A DNA stretch of 20,411 nucleotides, taken from NCBI GenBank assembly GCA_964435235.1, contig CAYSXZ010000016.1, positions 1 to 20,411 on the forward strand, written 5' to 3'. Every line of letters begins with the position of its first letter. Within the stretch, counting starts at the first letter, position 1. This document shows, piece after piece, positions 1-8,751 of this stretch. The DNA comes from JAVZJR01 sp964435235 (GTDB taxonomy: Archaea > Micrarchaeota > Micrarchaeia > Anstonellales > Bilamarchaeaceae). Both the position numbers and the translations under genes were made by a program. A model generated the notes under the pieces. It was given only the letters and a program-made list of their open reading frames with translations. It had not been told where the DNA came from and ran no database searches.

Positions 1-2
1 AA

Positions 3-3000
3 ATTAGTGTATTTTCTGGCTCTTCGGTAAAAGCAGAAGAAATAGAAAGAATGTTTAATAAACAGCAGGATGGAGAATTAGCAATCAAGGAAGACTTAGA
101 AAAAGTGACAGATATAGACGAAGAAGCAAAAACAAGACTTAAAACATTAATAGATCATGCACACGAACTGTATATAAGGAAGCGCGATCTTTTCAATAGT
201 GAAGAATACAAACAACTCGTGAAGAAAACCTATGCTGTTGGAAAAGAAGGAGAAAAAGCAAGAAACGAAGAATTTCCTAGTTTTAAAATCAATGAGTTAG
301 ACCCGATAGACAGCGAGTTAGAACAATTGAAGGTCGAGCTTGATAAGTTATCCATCAAAAAGCACCCTACAGTAGAATTGGCTAAAAATGTCATCGAAAA
401 ACTAAAAAATGCTAAAACAGAATATGGAATAACTGAAGATCAATTCCTTATAGCTACGATTGTTTATGAAGGTGGTATGAGTAAAATTGAGGAAAGGGAA
501 GATGGTATTAATATAAAATCAAGTAAACGGTGGTGGCTAGCATTTAAAGACTTTTGGGCAAAAGAATTAAAAGGGTGGATAAGATTAGAAAAGCTGATTG
601 CACATAATAATAAATATGTAAGAATAATCGGGGAGATACTAAAATACAGCGGAAACGTTATTCTCTTCCCAATTAAGACTTCGTGGAGTATATTAAAGTA
701 CCTATTTTGGGATCTTAAATATGAACTCGGTATTGTTAAGAAGATATGGAGAAATATCAAAAATGCAAATGAAGTTATACGCTCACCTAAGAGCGGAAAA
801 CATCTTATAAAAAGAGGGTGGCTTGCCGCTATCCAGATAGCAGGCACATTAACTGTATTACTTTGTACAATACCTGCATGGAGGCATCAGATTCATTTGT
901 GGCCTAAGCACTGGAAGAAATATGAAGTTGCACACCCAAATTTTAAGGCAAGTCCGCTCTCTGAGAAAGGATGGAGAATTCGCAATGAACAACACGAAGA
1001 AAGAAGGACGCCTATAAAAGAAAAATACTTAGTTACTGCTCTTCTTAGAGGAGATAAAACTAAGGAAACAAGCGAACTTATACTTTGGTCCTTTTATGCA
1101 GACGTGAATAGAAAGAATGCAAGCGAAAAACTAGAGAAATTGAAAGATCAACTTGAATGGCTTCAAGATCATCCTGATGTTATAAAATTTTTCATAGAAA
1201 GAAGATTTCTGCTGGAAATTGGTAAAACTGAACACAAAGTAGATGAAAAGGAATACAAAGAATCGAGAGAGGAAATTAAAACGGCTGGATGGAGAATAAA
1301 GCCAGTGATGGAAAAAGGAGGAGTAACTGGGTATTTATTAGAAAGAGAGGGATTTATCAATGACAGTGCAAATAAAGAAAAATTTGTGGGTAGGCAAATA
1401 AAAGATGGCTTAAAGCTCAACAAAGTAAAAACACATGAGTTCGTAAAACAACTTATGGAGAGAGAAAAAGAGGGAAATGTAAAAATAAACAAAGATTATC
1501 TTGAAAAAAATTGGAGAGAGTGGACGAAAAGGAACTACCTAATTTCGAAAGAAGTTGAAAGTTATATGAGCATTGGAATAAAGAAGCCAGATAATATAGA
1601 ATTCCTTTTAGCAAATCCTGAAGTTGTTGAATGGTTAAGTCCTAAAATTACGAAAGGAATGGATCCATTCTATATTAAAGAAGGGCAGGTTGAAAAAATA
1701 GTAGAAAAAATACAAGAAATAATAAGAATAAACAGCAATGCTAGTGTTCCAATAACTCCGCTACTTCCCTCTGATGAGACGAGTAAGAAGAAGATATTTG
1801 CTAGTGTGCTAAAGACGGCACAGGATAGGGGCATAGTCGAGTACGTTATGAACGAGTATGGTAAAAATGTAGCACGGAAAAGGTTAATGGAACTCCTTAG
1901 AGATAATTGTCCTACGAGCGATGAGTTGAAAGACTATGTACTTGGAGAAGTAAGTATAGTTGAAATGAACAATGAACAGCAGCAAATAAGTCCTGCAACT
2001 AATCAACAGGAAGAAGTAGAAGCCGCGCAAATTACGTTAGATAATGGAAAAAAGTATAAGATAGCATTCAAGCGAACAAAGATATTAGATGTGCTTTTGA
2101 GTTTTACCCGTTCTACAGCAACAAAGAAGGTTATTCCTGGAAAGATAGACGACTTCGTAAAAGAACTAAAAGAATGGAGCGGAGACATTAACGACTTTAA
2201 TGCAGCAAACGGTAGAATGTTGTATTGGGCGGAGAAAAAGGGTTATCTTATGAACATCATTACGCTAGTAAGTTGGCAGTCAGAAACAGGGGAGATCTTG
2301 AATGTTGATTTGAATAACTTCCCCCCGATTATCGAAGGAATGATTAATGCTATGAATATTGAGGAAGATAAGAAACAAGAAGTAAAAATTTATCTGACGG
2401 CACAGATAGAAAAAGCAAAAAAAGAAATGAAAGAATGGGGGAGGTCAAACACGGCTGTGGATTTGGGTATTAGTTTTGATGAAAACGGCGAGATACAAGT
2501 TAAATACGTAAAGAAGATTACAAAAGTCATAGAAAGATGTTTGGAGATGGACTGTCTGGAGAAGTTGAAAAAAGACGTTAGAGAGACAACACAGCATGCT
2601 AAGGTTGAAGAAAGTAAGGGTGGTGAAGCCCAAGCGACTACTGGGAGCCAAACATCAACATCAATCGAAGAACAAGAAACCTACCAAAAAATGACGCTAG
2701 AAAGAAAGCTTAATGGTAATGTAGAGATTCGTCTTGATGAGGAGAATAATAAATATTATGCAATTGTAAAAGGAAAGGGATATCGTCTTAAACTGCTTCC
2801 AGAAGATGCAAAGGAAAAACTAACAAAAATGAAACCGGAATATGAGAAGATATACGAAGGTATAACAATAGTCATAAACGATAAGGGAAAGCCAGTTTAT
2901 AAAATTAAAGTAAAAAACGATGGAGGATGGCTTGGCCGTGCTTATGATGCCTATGTTTATGTAGAGCCGATAGAAGAGGGCAAAATTCACATAATAAGAG

Positions 3001-3026
3001 AAGAGAAGATATCTGGGGGGAAGTAA
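3..3026 (+). CDS. Large charged protein of unknown function, 5'-truncated by window edge
   Basis: I do not recognise this protein. The frame is open from base 3, and the first ATG (base 51, giving 991 residues) has no clear ribosome binding site or TATA box before it, so the true start probably lies left of the window. Numbering is from that ATG. The protein is very rich in Lys and Glu. One strongly hydrophobic stretch at about residues 256-277 looks like a single membrane segment, and residues 190-235 are amphipathic-hydrophobic with several Trp. Two low-complexity Gln/Ser/Thr/Glu linkers, about 638-660 and 850-880, suggest at least three segments: a large helical N-terminal part, a middle domain and a C-terminal domain rich in beta-type alternation. 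The DNA is visibly more A-rich than in the genes to the right. The gene converges on prs with an 18-bp gap. It could be a structural, surface-associated or mobile-element protein; the sequence does not decide. Confidence 0.75.
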   Translation: MSVFSGSSVKAEEIERMFNKQQDGELAIKEDLEKVTDIDEEAKTRLKTLIDHAHELYIRKRDLFNSEEYKQLVKKTYAVGKEGEKARNEEFPSFKINELDPIDSELEQLKVELDKLSIKKHPTVELAKNVIEKLKNAKTEYGITEDQFLIATIVYEGGMSKIEEREDGINIKSSKRWWLAFKDFWAKELKGWIRLEKLIAHNNKYVRIIGEILKYSGNVILFPIKTSWSILKYLFWDLKYELGIVKKIWRNIKNANEVIRSPKSGKHLIKRGWLAAIQIAGTLTVLLCTIPAWRHQIHLWPKHWKKYEVAHPNFKASPLSEKGWRIRNEQHEERRTPIKEKYLVTALLRGDKTKETSELILWSFYADVNRKNASEKLEKLKDQLEWLQDHPDVIKFFIERRFLLEIGKTEHKVDEKEYKESREEIKTAGWRIKPVMEKGGVTGYLLEREGFINDSANKEKFVGRQIKDGLKLNKVKTHEFVKQLMEREKEGNVKINKDYLEKNWREWTKRNYLISKEVESYMSIGIKKPDNIEFLLANPEVVEWLSPKITKGMDPFYIKEGQVEKIVEKIQEIIRINSNASVPITPLLPSDETSKKKIFASVLKTAQDRGIVEYVMNEYGKNVARKRLMELLRDNCPTSDELKDYVLGEVSIVEMNNEQQQISPATNQQEEVEAAQITLDNGKKYKIAFKRTKILDVLLSFTRSTATKKVIPGKIDDFVKELKEWSGDINDFNAANGRMLYWAEKKGYLMNIITLVSWQSETGEILNVDLNNFPPIIEGMINAMNIEEDKKQEVKIYLTAQIEKAKKEMKEWGRSNTAVDLGISFDENGEIQVKYVKKITKVIERCLEMDCLEKLKKDVRETTQHAKVEESKGGEAQATTGSQTSTSIEEQETYQKMTLERKLNGNVEIRLDEENNKYYAIVKGKGYRLKLLPEDAKEKLTKMKPEYEKIYEGITIVINDKGKPVYKIKVKNDGGWLGRAYDAYVYVEPIEEGKIHIIREEKISGGK

Positions 3027-3044
3027 TAAAGAACGTTTTTAGGA
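3027..3044 (+). terminator. Possible oligo-T terminator between convergent genes
   Basis: The 18-bp gap after the large plus-strand gene carries a run of five T at 3036-3040, as in intrinsic archaeal oligo-T termination. No stem-loop is evident. prs ends at 3045 on the other strand, so its own terminator must lie inside the neighbouring coding region. Confidence 0.3.
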
Positions 3045-3881
3045 TTAGACAGATAGATACTTTTCCAGAAGGGGTTTGACGCTGACTTCAGAGACGGGAG
3101 AAGGTATGGTATCTGTCACAAAAACCCCATCGCATGCTGCCTTTAATCTTTCGAGAGAATCTTTAAGGAAAAGTCCGTGAGTCGCTGCACAGAAAATTTT
3201 GTTTGCCCCTCCTTTTTTTATGTTCTCTACAGCCTTAATCATAGTCCCACCAGTAGAAATCATATCATCTAGAATGAGGATGTTTTTCCCGGCGACTTCG
3301 AAATGGCGTTCTAGAGATTCTATTCTACGATACGTTTCCCTTCCTGAGACATACTCTCCCCTCTTCTTTTCCATGCTCTTTCCACCAAATTTCTCAACAA
3401 GATAGCTCGCTCCAGCATCCGGACTTATTACCTCTATATCCTTTGCCTTCTTCCTTGCATGCTCGATGAGAAGTTTGTTTGCAGATATATTTTCAATCTC
3501 CAGCCCTCCATATATCGCAGTTCCTTCCCTCTTCATGAAATGACAATCAATGGTAACGAGTTTTTTCGCGCCGGCATATGAAAGCATATTGCAGATGATT
3601 TTTGCGCTTAGTGCTTCTCCTTCCTTGAAGATTTTATCCTGTCTCGCGTAGGGGAGATAGGGAGAAACGAGAATCGTTGATGCGCCGATGCTTTTTAGAG
3701 TAGAGAGCATAAGAACTGCCTGAATAAGAGAGACGTCCTGCTCTGGATAGAGGCGATGAAAGAGTACAGTCTCCTCGTTTTTCATACCAGGGAGTCTTAC
3801 GTAGGTATCCCCATCAGGAAACTTCTTTATCTCTACATTCGGCTCCAAAAGATCCGAGAAATTTGGTGACACGAATCGCAT
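3045..3881 (-). CDS. prs: Ribose-phosphate pyrophosphokinase (PRPP synthetase), archaeal type
   Basis: The enzyme makes 5-phosphoribosyl-1-pyrophosphate from ribose 5-phosphate and ATP in the cytoplasm, for purine, pyrimidine, histidine and NAD synthesis. The 278-residue length fits the short archaeal class. Visible signatures are the ribose-5-phosphate/PRPP loop ILDDMISTGGTM (about residues 203-214), the ATP-site segment YLPYARQDK near residue 80, DCHF near 112, VISPDAGA near 149, and the basic EKKRGEY segment near 170 that carries the catalytic Lys/Arg of the family. The ATG at 3881 is chosen because it starts the conserved N-terminal strand and lies about 25 bp from the centre of a TATA-like box, fitting a leaderless transcript. 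It is divergent from elp3 and convergent with the large gene on its left. No key motif is missing. Confidence 0.96.
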   Translation of the reverse strand: MRFVSPNFSDLLEPNVEIKKFPDGDTYVRLPGMKNEETVLFHRLYPEQDVSLIQAVLMLSTLKSIGASTILVSPYLPYARQDKIFKEGEALSAKIICNMLSYAGAKKLVTIDCHFMKREGTAIYGGLEIENISANKLLIEHARKKAKDIEVISPDAGASYLVEKFGGKSMEKKRGEYVSGRETYRRIESLERHFEVAGKNILILDDMISTGGTMIKAVENIKKGGANKIFCAATHGLFLKDSLERLKAACDGVFVTDTIPSPVSEVSVKPLLEKYLSV

Positions 3882-3934
3882 GATTTTCTATGACATATCG
3901 TATTTTTAAAACTTAACAAACACTTTTATTCATT
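3882..3934. promoter_or_regulatory. Divergent promoter region of prs and elp3
   Basis: The 53-bp spacer separates two divergent ATG codons. It contains TTTTTAAA at 3903-3910, whose TTTAAA core reads the same on both strands. The box centre is about 25 bp from the prs start and about 28 bp from the elp3 start, which is the archaeal TATA-to-transcription-start distance in both directions. I infer that both mRNAs are leaderless or nearly so. I see no clear BRE or repressor operator. Confidence 0.6.
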
Positions 3935-5479
3935 ATGGATGACAGAGAAAAAGCAACAGAATACATAATAAAAAAATTGCTTGAGGGCAGAACGGATGTC
4001 TTTGAGTTAAAGAAGGAAGCTGCTGTAAAGTTTTCCTTAGGAGGAGTAATAAGAAATTCTGAGATTCTCAGAAAGGGAAAGAAGCTACCTAAATACATAT
4101 TGAGGATACTACTAAAAAAACCAACAAGAACAATCTCCGGTGTAACACCGATAGCTGTAATGATAAAACCAGAAGGCTCCTGCAGGCACGGATGCATCTA
4201 TTGCCCATTCACCGGAAAGGCTGCAAAGAGCTATACTGGAAGGGAGCCCGCTGCACTCAGAGCTATACAGTCAGATTTTAAACCAGAAAAACAGGTTGAG
4301 AGCAGATTAAGACAGTACGAAGAGATGGGCCATCCAACGGACAAATGCGAGATAATAATAATGGGTGGAACATTTCTTGAGATGCCTGAAGATTATAAAC
4401 AGGAATTTATCAAAAAAATTTATGAGACATTGAACGGAAAGATTGCAAATACTCTCGAAGAAGCCATCAGGACAAATGAAACTGCTAAACATAGGGTAGT
4501 TGGACTAACTATTGAAACAAGACCAGACGTATGCGGGGAAAATGAAATAGATGAGATGTTGCGCTATGGGGGGACTAGGGTTGAATTAGGAGTTCAACAT
4601 CCGGATAATGATATATACAAAGCAGTTGAGAGAGGGCACACTGTTGAAGATGTTATCAAAGCAACCGCCCTTCTGAAGAATTCTGCCTTTAAAGTGCTGT
4701 ATCACATAATGCCCGGAATGCCTGGCTCCAATCCTGAGAAAGACATTGAAATGATAAAGAAGATTTTTGATGACGAGAGGTTTAGACCGGATATGCTTAA
4801 AATCTATCCAACGTTAGTAGTTGGAGAAACAAAACTTTATGATATGGTAAAAAGAGGAGAGTATGCCCCATACTCAACCGAGGAGGCTGTAGAAGTTATA
4901 TCTGAATTTTACAGATACATACCGGAATATGTAAGGGTGATGAGAATTCAGCGCGATATTCCGATAGGCCTCATAAACCTAGGGGTAAAAAAGAGCAACC
5001 TAAGAGAACTCATAGAAAAAAGGATAAGAGATAAGAAAATAACGCCGAAAGAGATACGTTCGAGAGAGATAGGACCAGCTGGAGGATCTTATCACGAAGA
5101 AGATTTTTCTATAAAAAGGCTTGAGTATACCGCAAGCGGTGGAACTGAAATCTTTCTATCATGTGAAAACAAAGCAAGGCAGATAGCCGGCTTTTTGAGA
5201 TTAAGGATAAACGCTTCAAAAAGCCATAGAAAAGAATTGGATGAAAAAACTGCTTTGGTAAGGGAATTGCACGTGTATGGTAGCGAGGTTGGCATAGGGG
5301 AGGAGGGAACTGTCCAACATAAAGGAATAGGTAAAAGGCTCTTGGAAAATGCTGAAATTATCGCAAAGGAAGATTTTGATATGAAAAAATTAGCGATAAT
5401 CAGCGGAGTTGGTGTAAGAGAGTATTATAGAAAGTTTGGTTACAAATTAATAGACCCTTATGTAATAAAAATACTATAA
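3935..5479 (+). CDS. elp3: Elp3 family tRNA U34 carboxymethyl synthase (radical SAM + GNAT)
   Basis: Elp3 uses a 4Fe-4S cluster, S-adenosylmethionine and acetyl-CoA to add a carboxymethyl group to wobble uridine 34 of certain tRNAs. In archaea a single protein does this. The 514 residues show the family order. The radical-SAM Cys motif is C83-x3-C87-x2-C90, followed by SYTGREPAALRA, the GHPTDK and IIMGGTF blocks near 130-148, ETRPD near 197 and a long TIM-barrel region. The C-terminal GNAT domain (about 390-514) has the acetyl-CoA loop QHKGIGKRLL and the EYYRKFGYKL block. Archaeal homologues as I recall them read CPHGKCIYC with four residues between the first two Cys; here there are three, and the following GG is absent. 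The gene starts about 28 bp after a TATA-like box and ends 5 bp before a convergent gene. Confidence 0.95.
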   Translation: MDDREKATEYIIKKLLEGRTDVFELKKEAAVKFSLGGVIRNSEILRKGKKLPKYILRILLKKPTRTISGVTPIAVMIKPEGSCRHGCIYCPFTGKAAKSYTGREPAALRAIQSDFKPEKQVESRLRQYEEMGHPTDKCEIIIMGGTFLEMPEDYKQEFIKKIYETLNGKIANTLEEAIRTNETAKHRVVGLTIETRPDVCGENEIDEMLRYGGTRVELGVQHPDNDIYKAVERGHTVEDVIKATALLKNSAFKVLYHIMPGMPGSNPEKDIEMIKKIFDDERFRPDMLKIYPTLVVGETKLYDMVKRGEYAPYSTEEAVEVISEFYRYIPEYVRVMRIQRDIPIGLINLGVKKSNLRELIEKRIRDKKITPKEIRSREIGPAGGSYHEEDFSIKRLEYTASGGTEIFLSCENKARQIAGFLRLRINASKSHRKELDEKTALVRELHVYGSEVGIGEEGTVQHKGIGKRLLENAEIIAKEDFDMKKLAIISGVGVREYYRKFGYKLIDPYVIKIL

Positions 5480-5484
5480 GAAGT

Positions 5485-6375
5485 TTAGGAAACTTTTACA
5501 ATGAGACTCTCTTCTTCTTTAAAGCTCTTTAGTATCTCATCCTGCTCTTTTAGAAGAGCGAGATATTTTTTCTGCAGTTCAGCAAATTCTTTCTCTTCAT
5601 TTTCTGAAAGCTCCATTATCTGTTTCTGAGCGTTCTTCCACTGAAGATGAGGAGAAAGTTTTTCGATGTTTGAGATATTTATGATTAGTTTATCTGCAGC
5701 CTCTGCAGAAACCCAGACCTTTTTGTTCGCTATTACAAATGGCACTTCTCCTTTCACAGGTGGACGTGAGGATAGTATTTCGCCGTCTGCTGAAATAGAT
5801 GCTGATATTCCGAGGCGGTTAAAGATTGCGGCAATCTTTTCATACAACTCTCTGTCGAATTCCTTATTTTGTCCCTTAAGATGTATTATTTCTTTTATTT
5901 CTCCTTTCTTTAATGCTTCATTAAGCTTGTACTTTACATCCGGATCCTTCACTTTAGACATTAGTATAAGTAATTTCGCTAGGTTTTCCCGCTCTTCATA
6001 ATTCTTTTTGAGCAGAGCTCCTCTTTCTTTCAAGAGTTCATAGACAGGACCATTCTTTGCCTTGATAGCCGTTATCTGCTCAGAAAGAGAAAATGTGGAT
6101 AATTTGCTATCCAAATCTGAAATTCTTTCCTGATAAATATAACAAAATGTTATGCCTGCCTTTTTAAGCATGGAAGAACGATCTAGCAGTAATTTATTTA
6201 TTTCCTCTAATGCATTCGAAACAGCATTAAAATTCGTAGAATAGTCTTCTTTGTCCTTATCTTTATTATCAATGTCTGCGGCTTGTACCTGAAGATGTGC
6301 CTTTCTGAGTCCGAGCTCTAATTTTTTCCTTTCCAGCTCTAAAATCTCTACGACATCCTTTATCGTTACTTCCAT
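5485..6375 (-). CDS. Coiled-coil protein of unknown function, last gene of the operon
   Basis: I do not recognise this 296-residue protein. Residues 1-60, about 85-175 and 240-290 are charged heptad-like helices typical of coiled coils. They flank a small alpha/beta segment (about 180-232) that contains NRLGISASISADGEI and FVIANKKVWVS. There is no signal peptide or membrane segment, so it should be cytoplasmic. The ATG at 6375 follows a weak AGGGCGAT sequence and lies inside the 3' end of the protease gene, overlapping it by 107 nt in another frame. The next in-frame Met is near residue 69 and would remove the first coiled coil, so I keep the upstream start. It is the last gene of the minus-strand operon, and its stop is 5 bp from the elp3 stop. 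A scaffold role for the membrane complex encoded upstream is only a guess. Confidence 0.8.
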   Translation of the reverse strand: MEVTIKDVVEILELERKKLELGLRKAHLQVQAADIDNKDKDKEDYSTNFNAVSNALEEINKLLLDRSSMLKKAGITFCYIYQERISDLDSKLSTFSLSEQITAIKAKNGPVYELLKERGALLKKNYEERENLAKLLILMSKVKDPDVKYKLNEALKKGEIKEIIHLKGQNKEFDRELYEKIAAIFNRLGISASISADGEILSSRPPVKGEVPFVIANKKVWVSAEAADKLIINISNIEKLSPHLQWKNAQKQIMELSENEEKEFAELQKKYLALLKEQDEILKSFKEEESLIVKVS

Positions 6376-8128
6376 ACGATCGCCCTAAAGTTTTTGGGAG
6401 GATGAATAGTACAACGAAAGAAACTAATAAAAATATTAGTGCTGCGCTTATGCATAGGCTGAGGGACGATAAGTTTTCTCCTTCTCGTTCTTCACTGTTG
6501 ACGCCGTTCGTCTCCTCTGGAACTATAACCATCTTTTCCTCCATCTCTTTGAAAGAGTTATCGAGCTTCTGTGCATAAACAAAGAGACGATACGCTGTTG
6601 CTTTATCTGGATTTTTTTTGTTCAACATAAAGAGCGCTTGCGAGCGATATACATTTCCCCATAATGACTTTCTACCCTCACTTGATAATACTGAAAGTGC
6701 ATTGTTTAGTTCATCGTCCGACATAGAAAGGAGTTGGAGTTCTGCTGTATCCATCGCATTTGCGTATGTAGTTTCAACTATCGCTGCCCCGTAGAGATTG
6801 CTTGAATAAAGTTTTTTTGCTATGGCCAAATGTGATTTTGTGTCTTCCGAATGTTCGAGCTTTTCAGCCTCGGCTATCTTTCTTTCCGCGAGTTCTCTCC
6901 ATGTACTTTCGTTTATTCTTTGTCCGTTAGAATTCTTTTCAGCAACTTGAGCAAGACTCTGAGCAACATGGCACCATGCATCTGCGTACATAAGAGAGTT
7001 ATAAGCAGCGTACTTCTCTTCTACAAGAAGATCATTTGATATCTCTGTAGAATTAAGTTTATCGGTCGCCCATCCGGTCCGTAGGTCAGAACCTATAACC
7101 CATTCTAGGTTTGTTGTTTTCATCTCAGGCCGCTGGATGGAAGCTAAGCAACCAATTACTTCATTTCTTTTTTCTTGAAGGTCGATGTCATCTGCAAAAA
7201 CAGCATTTATAGTAGATATTTCGATGTAATTCAAGAAAGCGTCATTCGCGGCTGTAAAGTAATATCCCAAATCCATTATAGCAGACTGTTCCTTCATAAC
7301 TTCGTTGAAATAGGTATTTATCCACTCTGTGTCGGAGTTGTATGGCATATTGTTAAGAGAATAATTTTCAAGCTCGATCATCCCATAGGCGATATCTTTA
7401 AAATCGCTAAGTTTGTTCTGCTCTGAAATTGGAGGGGAGGTTGTGTTCTCGGAAAGACGTGATTGGAACGTTGGGATTTCTCTGTCAGATATGGCCTTGT
7501 TATAAAGCATGAAATCTATTATTTTATTAATCGTGTCGGTCTGAAGGATTTCTATATTGTATTTTTTACTAATCTTCTTTAATGTCACAAATTCATAAAC
7601 GTTGTTGAATGGTGTTATAAAATATCTCATACCATTCTCAGCAGATACCTTTGCCTTCTCGTAGAGCCCGCCGACTGCACCGATGGTTCCATCTGGTCGA
7701 ATTGTTCCTGTAATTATTGTATCGTTCCTTATAGAAGCATTTTCGAAAAGTGCGTACGAAAGAACCGTAATTGCTGCCCCAGCACTTGGTCCATCTATGT
7801 AATCACCTAATGGCAGTTCGCTGAATGAAACTAGAACATCGCAGTTCTCATCATCGTTTTCAGAAATAACTCTAGCATAGTTAATCGCATATTTTATCGA
7901 TTGTTGTGTAGAAACCCCGGCATACGGAAAAAGACTCATGTATTCTTTACCAGAACCTGGCGTTGCTTTTATAGTCACGTTAACGAATCCACCACTCTTA
8001 CCTACAACAGCTACTAATGGATGAGTAAGCTCGCCAGAGCAGGCTGGAAAAACAACCGTAGAGAAAAGCAGGAATGTTAAAGAGAGTAGCGCCACGAATG
8101 CGAAGAAGCGGAATGGTGATCTTGCCAT
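6269..8128 (-). CDS. Exported, membrane-anchored Lon-like (S16) serine protease without AAA+ domain
   Basis: The 619 residues begin with a signal peptide (about 1-31; Cys30 near the cleavage site). A Lon-type proteolytic domain follows (about 35-210). The catalytic pair is visible: Ser115 in DGPSAGAA and Lys158 in GGLYEKAK. They are 43 residues apart, the same as Ser679 and Lys722 of E. coli Lon. No AAA+ ATPase is present. Residues 230-540 are mainly helical and hydrophilic. A single membrane helix at about 556-577 is followed by a basic 42-residue tail. The protein is therefore predicted to hold its catalytic and helical parts outside the cytoplasmic membrane. It matches the archaeal secreted Lon-like group that I recall as COG1750. 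An AGAGGT ribosome site precedes the ATG, 3 bp after the previous stop. The last 35 codons overlap the next gene. Natural substrates are unknown; neighbouring Cys-rich surface proteins are candidates. Confidence 0.9.
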   Translation of the reverse strand: MARSPFRFFAFVALLSLTFLLFSTVVFPACSGELTHPLVAVVGKSGGFVNVTIKATPGSGKEYMSLFPYAGVSTQQSIKYAINYARVISENDDENCDVLVSFSELPLGDYIDGPSAGAAITVLSYALFENASIRNDTIITGTIRPDGTIGAVGGLYEKAKVSAENGMRYFITPFNNVYEFVTLKKISKKYNIEILQTDTINKIIDFMLYNKAISDREIPTFQSRLSENTTSPPISEQNKLSDFKDIAYGMIELENYSLNNMPYNSDTEWINTYFNEVMKEQSAIMDLGYYFTAANDAFLNYIEISTINAVFADDIDLQEKRNEVIGCLASIQRPEMKTTNLEWVIGSDLRTGWATDKLNSTEISNDLLVEEKYAAYNSLMYADAWCHVAQSLAQVAEKNSNGQRINESTWRELAERKIAEAEKLEHSEDTKSHLAIAKKLYSSNLYGAAIVETTYANAMDTAELQLLSMSDDELNNALSVLSSEGRKSLWGNVYRSQALFMLNKKNPDKATAYRLFVYAQKLDNSFKEMEEKMVIVPEETNGVNSEEREGENLSSLSLCISAALIFLLVSFVVLFILPKTLGRSYGSNDKGCRRDFRAGKEKIRARTQKGTSSGTSRRH

Positions 8129-8131
8129 GTG

Positions 8132-8728
8132 TTATAACCTCTTTACAGCAAGAACCCCACGTTCTGTCTTAAAGAATTCGTAGCCTTCTGATAGGTAGAG
8201 CTTTTCCAGTTGGCTGCCAGCTTCCTTTATGTATTCCACGATGCTTCCTTTTGGGAGGTCTTCATAGAGATAAGCAATAGCATAAGAGAAGTTTTTTGAA
8301 GAAGCTGCCTTTTCTCTTTCCTTAAGCAGGATCCTTCGTATCCCTCTTCCCTCGTACATCAAAAGGACTGCGGGGTCCTCCAAATAAATCGCATTGTAAT
8401 TGCGACTTGTTATAATCTTCTTTTCTGGGTCAAAATTTGCAGGCCAACCAAGCCCTACGCCAACGAGCATTCTGTTCACATAACAGCCAAAACTCATCCC
8501 GTACTCTATTATCTTACCAACCTCATTTTCTGTAACTTCGAATGAGCATTTTCGCATTACCTTTACAGCGTCTTCTATGTCATCTGCAGCGAGCTTTTTA
8601 ACCTCTACCTGATCCTCATCGAGAAGATGAACAAATTCCTTTTTCTCCTCCTTCTCCTTCACATCAGGCACTATTATTTTCTTCTTTTCTTCTTTTGTAT
8701 CTGCCTTCTCCTTGAACTCAACGTTCAT
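8132..8728 (-). CDS. GNAT-like acetyltransferase-fold protein
   Basis: This 198-residue cytoplasmic protein has a very charged Lys/Glu-rich N-terminal extension (about 1-45). The remainder resembles a GNAT fold. A helix contains DDIEDAVKVMRKC. The strand AIYLEDPAVLLMY leads into YEGRGIRRILLKERE (about 125-139), which corresponds to the acetyl-CoA pyrophosphate loop R/QxxGxG/A and its helix. The end reads KLYLSEGYEFFKTERGVLAV, the usual final GNAT strand region. The phosphate loop is only partly canonical, so either catalytic activity or a degenerate binding fold is possible. A GGTG ribosome site lies 5 bases before the ATG. The gene sits between the zinc-ribbon gene (23 bp) and the protease gene (3 bp) in the operon. 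Substrate unknown. Confidence 0.75.
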   Translation of the reverse strand: MNVEFKEKADTKEEKKKIIVPDVKEKEEKKEFVHLLDEDQVEVKKLAADDIEDAVKVMRKCSFEVTENEVGKIIEYGMSFGCYVNRMLVGVGLGWPANFDPEKKIITSRNYNAIYLEDPAVLLMYEGRGIRRILLKEREKAASSKNFSYAIAYLYEDLPKGSIVEYIKEAGSQLEKLYLSEGYEFFKTERGVLAVKRL

Positions 8729-8751
8729 TTATACACCACAACCCCAAGACG

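Noticed and set aside
464..847. 127-codon hydrophobic open frame on the minus strand
   Set aside because: It is the antisense of Lys/Glu-rich codons in the large left-hand gene, which read as Phe/Leu/Ser. Not a membrane protein gene.
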